Both the position numbers and the translations under genes were made by a program. Below are positions 24,009 to 33,437 of a stretch of 64,000 nt of DNA, one piece after another. The stretch spans positions 762,552 to 826,551 of the forward strand of contig JALNYT010000002.1 in assembly GCA_023229685.1 (NCBI GenBank), read 5' to 3'. Every line of letters starts with the position of its first letter. Within the stretch, counting starts at the first letter, position 1. Origin of the DNA: Sulfuritalea sp. Its GTDB lineage: Bacteria > Pseudomonadota > Gammaproteobacteria > Burkholderiales > Rhodocyclaceae. The notes below the pieces were generated by a model. The model saw only the letters and a program-made list of their open reading frames with translations. It was not told where the DNA came from and did not search any database.

Positions 24009-26410
24009 TTCTTCTTTTCGGCGGGTCTCGGCAACAGGGGTTTTTCGGCGGCCGGCTTTTCAACCAGTTTCGGCTTCGCATCCCGTACCGGCGCGGGCTC
24101 CTGGGTCGGCTCCAGCTTTGTATCCTGTTTCGGTTCCTCCGCGTCCGGCGGTGGGGGAGGCAGATATTCCTTGTAAACGAGTTCCTTGCTGGTCTTGCCT
24201 GCAGGATCATTGGCGACGATTGACACCAGGCCCTGGGGAGTTTCCTGCCAGCTCTCCGGTACCCCTTTCAATGCCTGCTCCATGAAGCTGATCCACATCG
24301 GCAATGCTGCCGAGGCGCCGGTTTCGCCGTTGCCCATGCGCTTGGGCTGATCGAAGCCGATCCAGGCGATGCCGACCACGGTCGGCTGGTAGCCGCAGAA
24401 CCAGGCGTCGATGTAATCGTTGGTGGTGCCGGTCTTGCCCGCCAGGTCGCCGCGCTTGAGCGCGACGGCGGCGCGCGCGCCCGTGCCGCGCCGCACCACG
24501 TCGTGCATCATGCTGTCCATCAGCCAGGCATTGCGGGCGTCGATCGCGCGCAGCGATTCATCGCCAGCCAGCGCGGGCTGTGTGGCGGCCAGTACCGCGC
24601 CCTTGTCATCAAGAATCTGGCGCACGATATACGGCTCGATGCGGTAGCCGCCGTTGGCAAATACCGAATAGCCGGTGAGTTGCTGCCACGGCGTCACCGA
24701 TCCGGCGCCAAGCGCCAGCGTGAGGTAGGGCGGGTGCTTGTCCGCATCGAAGCCGAAGCGCGTCACATAGTCCTGCGCGTAATGGGTGCCGATGGAGCGC
24801 AGCAGACGGATCGAAACCATGTTCTTGGATTTTGCCAGCGCGGTGCGCAGAGTCATCGGACCTTCGTACTTGCCGTCGTAGTTCTTTGGCTCCCAGGCCT
24901 GGGAGCCCGTTTCTTCGGCGGAGATCGAGACCGGCTCGTCAGGGATCACGGAGGCCGGCGTATAGCCTTTTTCCAGGCCGGCGGAGTAGATGAAGGGCTT
25001 GAAACTGGACCCGGGCTGGCGCCAGGCCTGGGTGACGTGGTTGAACTTGCTGCGATTGAAATCGAAACCGCCGACCAGTGCCCGGATCGCGCCGTCGACC
25101 GGGCTGGCGGCGACGAAAGCCGCTTCGACATCGGGCAACTGGACGATCTGCCAGCCCTTGTCGGATTTCTGCACGCGGACCACCGCGCCACGCCGCACCC
25201 GTTTATTCGGGGCCGCCTTGTCGTCCAGCATGCGCGCGGCAAACTTCAGTCCGTCGTCGCTGATGTTGAGCAACTCGCCGCCACGCAGATAGACGCGCAC
25301 CAGTTTTGGTGTGGCTTCGAGAACGATGGCCGGCAGCAGATCGTCGCTGTCGTCATAGTCGGCCAACAGGTCTTCGAGTTCCTCATCCTGATCGGAGGTG
25401 ATGTCTTCCACGTCGACGTAGGCCTCGGCGCCGCGATAACCGTGGCGACGGTCGTAATCGATGACGCCGCGGCGTACCGCGTGGTAGGCGGCCTGTTGTG
25501 CGCTGCGGTCGATGGTGGTGATTACGCGCAGGCCGCGGCTGTAGACATCGTCGGGGAAGCGCTCAGCCGCAATCTGGCGCGCCATTTCAGCAACATACTC
25601 GGCGTGGACACCGAAGTCGTTGACGTCGTGCTTGACGTACAGGGCTTCCGTCTGTGCGGCCTTCACTTGCTCTTCGTTGATGAAGTTGAGTTCCTGCATC
25701 CGGCGCAGCACGTAACGCTGGCGCAACTGTGCCCGCTTCGGATTGGCCACCGGGTTGTAGGCCGAAGGCGCCTTGGGCAGGCCGGCGAGCATGGCGGCCT
25801 CGGCCACGCTGACATCCTTCAGCGCTTTGCCGTAATAGATCTGCGCTGCTGCCGAAAAACCGTAGGCGTGTTGCCCCAGGTAAATCTGGTTGATGTATAT
25901 CTCGAGAATCTGATCTTTGCCTAGGTTGTTCTCAATTTTGAAAGCCAGTAACATCTCGTATAGTTTTCGCGTCAGGGTTTTTTCGCTCGAGAGAAAAAAG
26001 TTGCGAGCGACCTGCATGGTGATGGTCGACGCTCCCTGGCGCTTGCCACCACCCACGAAATTGGAATAGGCTGCACGCAATACGCCGAGTGTGTCTACGC
26101 CCGGATGCTGATAGAAGCGCTCGTCTTCGGCCGCGAGAATGGCCTGCTTCATTACGGCGGGAACGTCATTGATGTGTGCGAAGTGGCGTCTTTCCTCACC
26201 AAACTCGCCAATCAACTGGCCGTCGCTGGAGTAGATGCGCAGGGGAATTTTCGGCCGATAGTCGGTCAGCACTTCCAGCGATGGAAGTCGTGGATAGACG
26301 AGAATTAGCACGATGCCGGCGAGCGCGGCGACACTGAGCACGGCGCCGCCGATCAGGAGCAGGAAGTACAGCACCCAGCGGACGGGAGCGGGTAGGGCGG
26401 GAATGGACAC
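24005..26410 (-). CDS. mrcA: Penicillin-binding protein 1A
   Basis: This is a bifunctional peptidoglycan glycosyltransferase/transpeptidase of 801 residues. One membrane anchor lies at 10-37. The glycosyltransferase domain has the catalytic EDERFYQHPGVD near 93-104 and GASTITMQ near 123-130. The transpeptidase domain has the nucleophilic serine in SSFKPF near residue 468, SKN near 528 and KTGTTND near 660. A PBP1A-type insertion lies between the domains. The last about 45 residues are Pro/Lys/Glu rich and disordered. It is divergent from pilMNOPQ, as in many beta- and gammaproteobacteria. Confidence 0.95.
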   Translation of the reverse strand: MSIPALPAPVRWVLYFLLLIGGAVLSVAALAGIVLILVYPRLPSLEVLTDYRPKIPLRIYSSDGQLIGEFGEERRHFAHINDVPAVMKQAILAAEDERFYQHPGVDTLGVLRAAYSNFVGGGKRQGASTITMQVARNFFLSSEKTLTRKLYEMLLAFKIENNLGKDQILEIYINQIYLGQHAYGFSAAAQIYYGKALKDVSVAEAAMLAGLPKAPSAYNPVANPKRAQLRQRYVLRRMQELNFINEEQVKAAQTEALYVKHDVNDFGVHAEYVAEMARQIAAERFPDDVYSRGLRVITTIDRSAQQAAYHAVRRGVIDYDRRHGYRGAEAYVDVEDITSDQDEELEDLLADYDDSDDLLPAIVLEATPKLVRVYLRGGELLNISDDGLKFAARMLDDKAAPNKRVRRGAVVRVQKSDKGWQIVQLPDVEAAFVAASPVDGAIRALVGGFDFNRSKFNHVTQAWRQPGSSFKPFIYSAGLEKGYTPASVIPDEPVSISAEETGSQAWEPKNYDGKYEGPMTLRTALAKSKNMVSIRLLRSIGTHYAQDYVTRFGFDADKHPPYLTLALGAGSVTPWQQLTGYSVFANGGYRIEPYIVRQILDDKGAVLAATQPALAGDESLRAIDARNAWLMDSMMHDVVRRGTGARAAVALKRGDLAGKTGTTNDYIDAWFCGYQPTVVGIAWIGFDQPKRMGNGETGASAALPMWISFMEQALKGVPESWQETPQGLVSIVANDPAGKTSKELVYKEYLPPPPPDAEEPKQDTKLEPTQEPAPVRDAKPKLVEKPAAEKPLLPRPAEKKN

Positions 26411-26441
26411 GTAATGGACGGGGTGGAAGGCAGCGCGTAGG

Positions 26442-26447
26442 ATTATA
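26442..26447 (-). promoter_or_regulatory. -10 box of mrcA
   Basis: A perfect TATAAT on the minus strand lies 32 bp upstream of the mrcA ATG. No good -35 box is visible 16-18 bp further up. The remainder of the 170-bp divergent region up to pilM is AT-rich with no clear operator. Confidence 0.45.
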
Positions 26448-26580
26448 ACTGTGGCGCTGAAGACACGCTCCGCTTGTTCATCTGTGATCTTTTTGCTTTA
26501 CAGTCGATATAGTTGCTGCTAGCATCTGAAGTAAATTATCTGTATAGCTCGTAACGTAATATTTTTAAAGGGAAAATCCT

Positions 26581-27672
26581 TTGCAGATCGATGTCTCGGC
26601 CCTGAAGTCGATCTTTAACCCGAAGCTGCGTCCGCTGATCGGTGTGGATATCAGTTCGACCGCCGTCAAGATGGTCGAGCTGGTCGATGCCGGCAAGGGG
26701 CAGCCGCGGGTAGAGCGTTACGCTATTGAACCTTTGCCCAAGGATTCGGTCGTGGATGGCAATCTGGCGTCGCTCGACGCCGTGGCCGATACCCTTCAGC
26801 GCTGCTGGAAGCGACTCGGGACCACCACGCGCTTTATCGCGATGGCGCTGCCGACGGCTGCGGTAATCACCAAGAAGATCACGTTGCCGGCTGGTCTGCG
26901 CGAGCAGGAGATGGAGATTCAGGTCGAGTCGGAAGCCAATCAGTACATTCCATTTGCGCTGGAAGAGGTCAATCTTGATTTTCAGGTGATCGGCCCGGCA
27001 CCGGGGAGCCCGGACGACGTTGAGGTATTGCTGGCGGCTTCACGCAAGGAGAAGGTCGAAGACCGCGTCGCCGCAGCGGAAGTGGCTGAGCTGAAGCCGG
27101 TGGTGATGGATGTCGAGGCCTATGCAACCCAGGCCGCGTATGAACTGGTGATCAAGCAGCTGCCCCGTGACGGAGTCGGCCAGATCGTCGCGCTGGTGGA
27201 CGTGGGCGCCTCGGCGATGAAGGTCAGCATCATGAAGGATGACCAGCAGCTCTATGCGCGCGAACAGGCCTTCGGCGGCTCGCAGCTCACCGACGAGATC
27301 ATGCGTGCCTACGGCATGGGCCCTGACGAAGCCGAGAACCTGAAGCGCTCGGGCACGCCACCCGACAATTACGAAGCGGAAATTCTTCATCCCTTCATTG
27401 AAAATATGGCGCAGGAAGTTGCGCGCGCACTGCAGTTCTTTTTCACCTCGACGCAGTATACGGAAGTGAATCACATCATTCTGGCAGGCGGCTCGGCACT
27501 GGTTCCAGGCGTTGCCGAGCTGGTCGGCCAGCGCACCAACGTCAATACTCTGCTGGCCGATCCATTTGCCGGAATGGCAATCTCGCCGCGTATTCGTGCC
27601 AAACAGCTTGCCGCTGACGCGCCGTCTCTGATGGTGGCGTGCGGGCTGGCTCTCAGGAAGTTCGATCAATGA
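26581..27672 (+). CDS. pilM: Type IV pilus assembly protein PilM
   Basis: PilM is an actin-like (FtsA-type) cytoplasmic ATPase-fold protein that anchors the PilN-PilO inner-membrane complex. It has 363 residues. The nucleotide-binding phosphate-1 loop GVDISSTAVKMVEL lies at 20-33, phosphate-2 near LVDVGASAMKVSI (about 206-218) and the adenosine motif IILAGGSALVPG (about 299-310). The start is a TTG at 26581 with AAAGGG upstream; no in-frame ATG or GTG gives the full N-terminus that binds PilN. It overlaps pilN by 4 bp. Confidence 0.95.
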   Translation: MQIDVSALKSIFNPKLRPLIGVDISSTAVKMVELVDAGKGQPRVERYAIEPLPKDSVVDGNLASLDAVADTLQRCWKRLGTTTRFIAMALPTAAVITKKITLPAGLREQEMEIQVESEANQYIPFALEEVNLDFQVIGPAPGSPDDVEVLLAASRKEKVEDRVAAAEVAELKPVVMDVEAYATQAAYELVIKQLPRDGVGQIVALVDVGASAMKVSIMKDDQQLYAREQAFGGSQLTDEIMRAYGMGPDEAENLKRSGTPPDNYEAEILHPFIENMAQEVARALQFFFTSTQYTEVNHIILAGGSALVPGVAELVGQRTNVNTLLADPFAGMAISPRIRAKQLAADAPSLMVACGLALRKFDQ

Positions 27673-28235
27673 TCCGGATCAATCTTCTTCCCCATCGCGA
27701 GGAGAGGCGCAAGGCGCGGCGCCAGCAGTTCTATGTCCTGCTGGGCCTAGTGTGTGTGCTGGCGGCCGTGATCTGGTTCCTTGGTTTCTCGCTGATCAAC
27801 CGCGAGATCACTGTGCAGAGCGAGAAGAACGAATTTCTCAAGCGGGAAATTGCCAGCCTGGACAAGGAAATTGACGAAATCAAGAAGATCCAGGAACAGA
27901 CCAATGCGTTGTTGGCCCGCAAGCGGGTCATCGAGGCGCTGCAGGCCAACCGCACTGAAATAGTGCACCTATTCAACGAACTGGCAAAGCAGGTGCCGGA
28001 AGGAATTTATTTGCGCTCCATTGCGCAAGCGGGGCCAAAAATCACTATTTCCGGCTACGCGCAGTCAAACGCGCGGATCACCACGCTGATGAACAATCTC
28101 GATGAATCGCCTCTGCTTGAGCAGTCGACCCTGATCGAAACCAAGGCCGAAGTGGTGAACAATCGACGTCTCAATGCGTTCAGCATATCCACCGTGATCA
28201 CACGCCAGACGGCCGCGCAGGGGAAGAAGAAATGA
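27669..28235 (+). CDS. pilN: Type IV pilus inner-membrane protein PilN
   Basis: This is a 188-residue bitopic protein. The cytoplasmic N-terminal motif INLLPHREERR (residues 3-13) inserts into PilM. A single transmembrane helix (about 22-44) is followed by a periplasmic coiled coil (about 50-90) and a ferredoxin-like domain. It forms heterodimers with PilO. It overlaps both neighbours by ATGA junctions. Confidence 0.95.
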   Translation: MIRINLLPHREERRKARRQQFYVLLGLVCVLAAVIWFLGFSLINREITVQSEKNEFLKREIASLDKEIDEIKKIQEQTNALLARKRVIEALQANRTEIVHLFNELAKQVPEGIYLRSIAQAGPKITISGYAQSNARITTLMNNLDESPLLEQSTLIETKAEVVNNRRLNAFSISTVITRQTAAQGKKK

Positions 28236-28990
28236 AGCTGCCCAACCTGGCCTCACTGTTCAAAGGAAAGTCGGCCGCGGAACGCTTGGCGGAAAAGCAC
28301 ACGGTCAAGGCCGAGCCTGTTCCGCCCAAACCGCCGCTGATTGATTTTCAGCAACTGGCCATGGATTTCAGGACTCTGGATCCGAAGGATCCGGGGCTGT
28401 GGCCGCTGGCTCCCCGGATTGTGATTCTGTTCAGTCTCTTTGTGGCTTTCATTGCCGCCGCATGGGGGTTTGGTGCCATTGGCTGGAGTGTCCAACTGGA
28501 GGAGCTCGACGCAAAGAAGAGTGAGGAAGCCAAACACAAGGACGAATGGCTGGGCAAGAAGAGACAGGCCGTGAATCTCGACGAGTACCGCCGCCAACTG
28601 ACCGAGATCGACCGCTCGTTCGGCGCCTTGCTCAAGCAGTTGCCGAACAAGGCCGAGATGGGTGACATGCTGGTGGATATCAACAAGGCGGCCCAGGCGC
28701 GGGGCCTGTTGGTGGAGCTCTTCAAGCCAGGCGGCGAGGGCGCCAGAGAATTCTATGCAGAGGTGCCGATTACGCTCAACCTCATCGGCAGCTACCATGA
28801 CATTGGCGCGTTTACGGGAGATCTTGCCAAGCTGCCGCGCATCGTCACCTTGAATGACGTCAATTTGATCGCGAACCCGAACGGGACGCTGACGTTGAGA
28901 ACCACGGCCAAAACCTTCCGCTATCTTGATGACGCAGAACTGGCCAACCAGAAGAAGGCTCAGCAATCGGCCAAGGCAGGCAAGAAATGA
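28232..28990 (+). CDS. pilO: Type IV pilus inner-membrane protein PilO
   Basis: This is a 252-residue bitopic protein with one membrane helix (about 63-85), a periplasmic coiled coil (about 88-130) and a ferredoxin-like fold including the GLLVELFKPG and FYAEVPITLNLIGSYH strands (about 156-187). It partners PilN and contacts PilP. The Lys/Pro-rich N-terminal 60 residues are longer than in Pseudomonas PilO. ATGA overlaps join it to pilN and pilP. Confidence 0.95.
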   Translation: MKLPNLASLFKGKSAAERLAEKHTVKAEPVPPKPPLIDFQQLAMDFRTLDPKDPGLWPLAPRIVILFSLFVAFIAAAWGFGAIGWSVQLEELDAKKSEEAKHKDEWLGKKRQAVNLDEYRRQLTEIDRSFGALLKQLPNKAEMGDMLVDINKAAQARGLLVELFKPGGEGAREFYAEVPITLNLIGSYHDIGAFTGDLAKLPRIVTLNDVNLIANPNGTLTLRTTAKTFRYLDDAELANQKKAQQSAKAGKK

Positions 28991-29514
28991 AGCTAAACAG
29001 ACTTCTTTTCCTCTGCCCGCTGTTGCTGTTGCTGTCGGGCTGCTCCAGCGAAGACCATCAGGACCTTCGGGAGTGGATGCGCGACGAGGCGAAAAGCATG
29101 AAGGGCAAGGTGTCGCCCCTGCCGGAGATAGCCGCCTTCCCGGTGGTTGCGTATGAGACGGAGACGCTGACGCCGCCCTTTGCGCCGGGCAAGATAGTGA
29201 CCCAGGAATCCGTTGCGGACAAGACGGCGCCGGATCGCACTCGACCGCAGCAGCCGCTGGAAATTTTCCCGATCGAAGATCTCAAAGTGGTAGGCGTCAT
29301 CATGGCGGGGAACGTGCCCTATGCTCTGATTCAGACACCGCCACCGAACAAGCCGAAGCATGTGCGCGTGGGCGAATACATGGGTCGTAGCTTTGGCAAG
29401 ATTACGGCAATTACCCGGGATGGCATTACGGTGCTTGAATCCGTCAAGGATGCGAACGGCGCATGGGTGGAGCAGGAGAGGTCGCTCATGGTGCCGAAAG
29501 AAGGAGGACGTTGA
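28987..29514 (+). CDS. pilP: Type IV pilus lipoprotein PilP
   Basis: This is a 175-residue inner-membrane lipoprotein with the lipidated Cys at residue 19 (LLLLSGC). A flexible linker leads to the beta-sandwich domain (about 90-170; LKVVGVIMAGNVPYALI and the conserved GEYMGRSFGKI strand) that binds the N-domains of PilQ and links the PilMNO platform to the secretin. Its stop shares one base with the pilQ start. Confidence 0.95.
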   Translation: MKLNRLLFLCPLLLLLSGCSSEDHQDLREWMRDEAKSMKGKVSPLPEIAAFPVVAYETETLTPPFAPGKIVTQESVADKTAPDRTRPQQPLEIFPIEDLKVVGVIMAGNVPYALIQTPPPNKPKHVRVGEYMGRSFGKITAITRDGITVLESVKDANGAWVEQERSLMVPKEGGR

Positions 29515-31754
29515 TGAAACATTTTCATATTGCTGCTGCCCTGGCGGGCTTCTGGTTTGCCCTGTCCGGCGCATCGGTCGCGGCGGAAAACTCCATCAAG
29601 CAGATTCAGGTCAGGCGCGATGGCGATCAGGTCTTGCTCAAGGTGCAGATGTCCTCTCCCTTGAAGACGCTGCCGGGAAACTGGAGCGTCGTAGAGCCAC
29701 CGCGTGTGGTGATTGACTTTCCGGACACGGACAATCAGTCGGGTCAGTCCACACAGCAGGTGGCGACTGGCGATCTCAAGAGTATGAATCTGGTTCAGAC
29801 CGACAAGCTGACACGACTGGTGCTGAACCTGTATCGGCCGACCAAGTTCTCTACCGAAATTGTGGGCGATGTGCTTTTTATCAAACTGCAGACGCAGAGT
29901 GCCCAAGCCAGCCAGGAACCGGCGCCGAGCGTTTATAGCGCGACCGCGCCGACCTCATCGACGGCTCAGGCGGGAACCCCGGTGCCTGCGGCTGACATGG
30001 CCGCAATCCGCGATATCGCGTTCCGCCGCGGCGAAGATGGCCAGGCCACGATTACCGTGGATCTGACCGATGGCACCGTACCTATCGACATCCGTCGCGT
30101 GGGTACGGGACTTACCGTCGAGTTGCGTGACGTCGAGTTGCCCGAACGTCTGCAGAATCGGCGCGACGTCAATGATTTTGCGACGCCGGTAACGACCATT
30201 ACTTCGCGCACCATGGGCAATCTGACGCGCCTCGACATTGCCGCCCGCGGCCGCTGGTTTCATCAGGCACATTTGGCAAACAACCAGCTGACCATCGAAG
30301 TCAAACCGATCCCCGCAGATGAAGCCAATAAGCTGGTGCAGACCGGGCAGCAGGGGCAAAAGATTTCGATCAACTTCTTCGGCGCTGATGCCGCCATGGT
30401 CTTGCGCACTCTCGCCGACATTTCGGGCAAGAACGTGCTGATCGATCCTTCGCTGAACGGCAGGTCGGTCACCGCAAACCTGGATAACATCCCTTACGAC
30501 CAGGCGCTTGATATCATCATGACGCAGGTCAATGCCGGCATGCGGGTGCGCAATGACGTGGTTTTGTTTGGCGACCGAGCCGTGCTGCAGAAGCGTGACC
30601 AGGACACCGCCGATGAGGCGACGCGATCGAGCGAGGTTGCGCCGCTGGTAGCGGAAACCTTCAAGCTCAACTATGTCAAGGCAGCGGATATTGTTTCGCT
30701 GGTGAATAGCAGCTTTGCCTCCGCACCGCCCCCGACGGGTGCCGCGCCGGCAGGAGGAGCAGCCGCGGCGGCAGGTGGCGGCGCTCCCGCAGCACCGGCT
30801 CCGGCCGCGGCAGGCGGCCCAAGCAAGGGCATGCTCACCTCGCGTGGCGGAATATCGATTCACGATGCGACCAACCAGGTATTCGTCCGTGATACGGCCG
30901 CTGCGGTTGAAGCAATACGTGAAGTCATCCGCACCGTGGATATCCCGCCCAAGCAGGTGATGATAGAAGCCCGCATTGTGGAAGCCTCGACTGGCTTCAC
31001 AAGTTCGCTAGGCATGCGCTTGAGCCTGGGCCAGTCCAGCAGCCTGTCTCAGGGTGGTTATCAGATCGGTGGCAGTACGACGCGCGCGGTGCTGGGAACC
31101 ACCGGGGGATTTTCCAATGTTGACACGTTCGGCGCACCGACCGCACCGGGCTTGACGCGGACGACCAATGTATTTCAACCGAGCTATTCCCTGGCATCGG
31201 CTGCCAATATCGGCCTGATGCTGTTCAATAGCGCCGGAACCAAGTTGCTCGCACTGGAGTTGCAGGCGGCGGAGAACGATTCGCGAAACAAGACTATTTC
31301 ATCGCCCAGAATTGTCACCTTGAACCGCAAGGCGGCGACCATCAACAATACACAGAGCGTGACCATTCTTACAGGGGTCAACGCGACGACCGGCCTGCCG
31401 ATCTACCAGACCTTTTCGGCGCCTCTCACTCTCGGGGTGACGCCCTCGGTCAATCCGGATAACCGCATCAGCCTTGAGTTGAATATTGCCAAGAGCACGA
31501 TCACCAATGCGACGACCGGTAGCCTGGACACCAACACCGTTACCACCAGCGTGATCGTGGAAAATGGCGGCACGGTGGTCATCGGCGGCTTTGCGCGGGA
31601 ATCTGAACTCCAGACACAGGATCGCGTCCCCTTCCTCGGCGATCTGCCGTATGTCGGTTTCCTGTTCAAGACCACCACCAAGAGCCAGTCGCGCAGCGAA
31701 TTGCTGGTCTTCATCACGCCGCGCATCATTAGCGATTCGCTGTCGCAGCGATAG
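29514..31754 (+). CDS. pilQ: Type IV pilus secretin PilQ
   Basis: PilQ is the outer-membrane channel through which the pilus passes. It has 746 residues: a signal peptide (1-23), two peptidoglycan-binding AMIN domains (about 25-250), secretin N-domains (about 270-480) and a C-terminal secretin barrel (about 500-745) with the VENGGTVVIGG and VPFLGDLPYVGFLF signatures near 680 and 710. An Ala/Pro/Gly-rich stretch at about 402-440 interrupts the N1/N3 region and is likely a flexible loop. It is the last of five overlapping pil genes and is followed by a strong terminator. Confidence 0.95.
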   Translation: MKHFHIAAALAGFWFALSGASVAAENSIKQIQVRRDGDQVLLKVQMSSPLKTLPGNWSVVEPPRVVIDFPDTDNQSGQSTQQVATGDLKSMNLVQTDKLTRLVLNLYRPTKFSTEIVGDVLFIKLQTQSAQASQEPAPSVYSATAPTSSTAQAGTPVPAADMAAIRDIAFRRGEDGQATITVDLTDGTVPIDIRRVGTGLTVELRDVELPERLQNRRDVNDFATPVTTITSRTMGNLTRLDIAARGRWFHQAHLANNQLTIEVKPIPADEANKLVQTGQQGQKISINFFGADAAMVLRTLADISGKNVLIDPSLNGRSVTANLDNIPYDQALDIIMTQVNAGMRVRNDVVLFGDRAVLQKRDQDTADEATRSSEVAPLVAETFKLNYVKAADIVSLVNSSFASAPPPTGAAPAGGAAAAAGGGAPAAPAPAAAGGPSKGMLTSRGGISIHDATNQVFVRDTAAAVEAIREVIRTVDIPPKQVMIEARIVEASTGFTSSLGMRLSLGQSSSLSQGGYQIGGSTTRAVLGTTGGFSNVDTFGAPTAPGLTRTTNVFQPSYSLASAANIGLMLFNSAGTKLLALELQAAENDSRNKTISSPRIVTLNRKAATINNTQSVTILTGVNATTGLPIYQTFSAPLTLGVTPSVNPDNRISLELNIAKSTITNATTGSLDTNTVTTSVIVENGGTVVIGGFARESELQTQDRVPFLGDLPYVGFLFKTTTKSQSRSELLVFITPRIISDSLSQR

Positions 31755-31776
31755 CTCGGTTTCATCCTCATTGGCC

Positions 31777-31808
31777 AAGGGCCGGCGCATGCCGGCCCTT
31801 GCCTTTTT
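31777..31808 (+). terminator. Rho-independent terminator of the pilMNOPQ operon
   Basis: A perfect 10-bp stem AAGGGCCGGC/GCCGGCCCTT with a GCAT loop is followed by GCC and TTTTT, 22 bp after the pilQ stop. Confidence 0.92.
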
Positions 31809-31815
31809 GCGCTGC

Positions 31816-31821
31816 TACAAT
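31816..31821 (+). promoter_or_regulatory. -10 box upstream of aroK
   Basis: TACAAT ends 6 bp before the GTG start of aroK. Transcription would begin at or within a base or two of that codon. No convincing -35 is visible, since the spot falls in the terminator stem. Confidence 0.4.
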
Positions 31822-31827
31822 CCGCGG

Positions 31828-32355
31828 GTGAGTGCAAAAAACAACATCTACCTGGTTGGCTTGCCAGGCGCCGGCAAAACCACTGTCGGCCGCCACCTGG
31901 CAAGACGCATGCAACGGTCGTTCGTAGATGCCGATCACGAGATCGAGGCGCGTACCGGTGTTCGGATTCCGCTGATTTTCGACATCGAGGGCGAGCAGGG
32001 GTTTCGCGATCGGGAATCAAAGGTGATCGCCGAACTGGCCAATCAATCAAACTTGATCGTCGCGACCGGTGGTGGTGCTGTGCTCCGTCCGGAAAATCGC
32101 GCTGCGCTCAAGCAGGGAGGCACTGTGGTCTATCTGCACGTGGCGCCGCGCCTGCTGTACGAGCGCACCCGCCTCGATCCCAACCGACCCCTGCTGCAGG
32201 TCGCCGATCCCCTGAAGAAGATCGAGGAACTGTTCGCCGAGCGCGATCCCCTGTACCGCGAGGTGGCTGACATCGTGATCAACAGCCTGGGCGGCAGCAT
32301 CAACCATCTCATCAAGCATGTTGAACGGGAGTTGCTCAAGCAATGCGCCGCCTGA
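31828..32355 (+). CDS. aroK: Shikimate kinase
   Basis: AroK phosphorylates shikimate in the pathway to chorismate and aromatic amino acids. It has 175 residues. Walker A GLPGAGKT lies at 11-18, the shikimate-binding DADHEIE near 34-40, GEQGFRDRE near 56-64 and GGGAVL near 79-84. The GTG at 31828 is chosen because the P-loop follows at the usual distance; no ribosome site precedes it. It overlaps aroB by 13 bp, the usual aroKB coupling. Confidence 0.96.
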   Translation: MSAKNNIYLVGLPGAGKTTVGRHLARRMQRSFVDADHEIEARTGVRIPLIFDIEGEQGFRDRESKVIAELANQSNLIVATGGGAVLRPENRAALKQGGTVVYLHVAPRLLYERTRLDPNRPLLQVADPLKKIEELFAERDPLYREVADIVINSLGGSINHLIKHVERELLKQCAA

Positions 32356-33437
32356 ACCTTGCACTCGCGGAACGCAGCTATCCGATCCTGATCGACGGCG
32401 GGCTACTTTCCCGTGCCGATCTGATCCTTCCGTTTCTGAACAGCGCGCGTGTCGCCCTGGTCAGCAACACCACCGTGGCTCCCTTGTATCTGGACGTACT
32501 GGCCGCGGCGCTGGAGAAAGTCGGCGTCGGCGTCACGCCGATCATTCTCCCCGACGGCGAAGCGCACAAGAACTGGGAATCGCTCAACCTGATTTACGAT
32601 GGCCTGCTGGCAACCCGATGCGATCGGAGTACGACTGTCGTTGCCCTTGGTGGCGGTGTCATCGGCGATCTGGCCGGGTTTGCCGCCGCCACCTATCAGC
32701 GTGGCGTGCCCTTCATCCAGATTCCCACCACGCTGCTCTCGCAGGTCGATTCTTCGGTGGGCGGCAAGACCGGCATCAACCATCCGCGCGGCAAGAACAT
32801 GGTCGGTGCGTTCTGGCAGCCGAAGCTGGTGCTGGCCGATACCGATACGCTGAAGACCCTGCCGGATCGGGAATTGTCGGCCGGCCTCGCGGAGGTCATC
32901 AAGTACGGCCTGATTCGCGACCTGCCCTTTCTCGCCTGGCTGGAAGCCAACATGGACGGTCTCTTGGCGCGCGACACCGAGCTGCTGGCGCATGCCATTG
33001 AGCGTTCCTGCGCCAACAAGGCCGAGGTGGTGGCGGCTGACGAGTATGAGACGGCGCGGGACGGCGGTCGCGCGCTGCTCAATCTCGGACACACTTTCGG
33101 TCACGCCATCGAGACCGGCGTCGGTTATGGCGAGTGGCTGCACGGGGAAGCCGTCGCCGCGGGCACCATGATGGCGGTCGAACTCTCGCACCGCCTGGGT
33201 TGGTTGTCCGCTGCCGATGTCGGCCGTGTCCGCACCCTGTTGCAGCGTGCCGGCCTGCCTGTCATCGGGCCTGATCTCGGTGCGGCGCGCTATCTCGATC
33301 TGATGTCTCATGACAAGAAAGTGGTCGCCGGCAGTTTGCGCCTGGTCCTGCTCAAGGCGCTGGGCGAAGCCGTGACCTGTGCCGATACACCGCGCGATGA
33401 GATTGTCGCGGCCATCGAGTCCTGCTGCCGTGAGTGA
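32343..33437 (+). CDS. aroB: 3-dehydroquinate synthase
   Basis: AroB converts DAHP to 3-dehydroquinate, the second step of the shikimate pathway, using NAD and a divalent metal. It has 364 residues. GGGVIGDLAGFAA (about 103-115) binds NAD; IPTTLLSQVDSSVGGKTGIN (about 127-146) forms the active site; metal ligands are Glu in AEVIKYG (about 183) and His residues in LGHTFGHA (about 246-253) and LHGEAVAAG (about 263-271). The stop overlaps the dGTPase start by 8 bp. Confidence 0.97.
   Translation: MRRLNLALAERSYPILIDGGLLSRADLILPFLNSARVALVSNTTVAPLYLDVLAAALEKVGVGVTPIILPDGEAHKNWESLNLIYDGLLATRCDRSTTVVALGGGVIGDLAGFAAATYQRGVPFIQIPTTLLSQVDSSVGGKTGINHPRGKNMVGAFWQPKLVLADTDTLKTLPDRELSAGLAEVIKYGLIRDLPFLAWLEANMDGLLARDTELLAHAIERSCANKAEVVAADEYETARDGGRALLNLGHTFGHAIETGVGYGEWLHGEAVAAGTMMAVELSHRLGWLSAADVGRVRTLLQRAGLPVIGPDLGAARYLDLMSHDKKVVAGSLRLVLLKALGEAVTCADTPRDEIVAAIESCCRE

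Noticed and set aside
26245..26275. ATAGTCGGTCAGC in mrcA, similar to the 22-bp repeat
   Set aside because: It encodes the conserved LTDYRPKIP of PBP1A on the other strand and lacks the CGGCG end.
32515..32545. AGTCGGCGTCGGCG in aroB
   Set aside because: Differs from the repeat after the first eight bases and fits normal codons for K-V-G-V-G-V.
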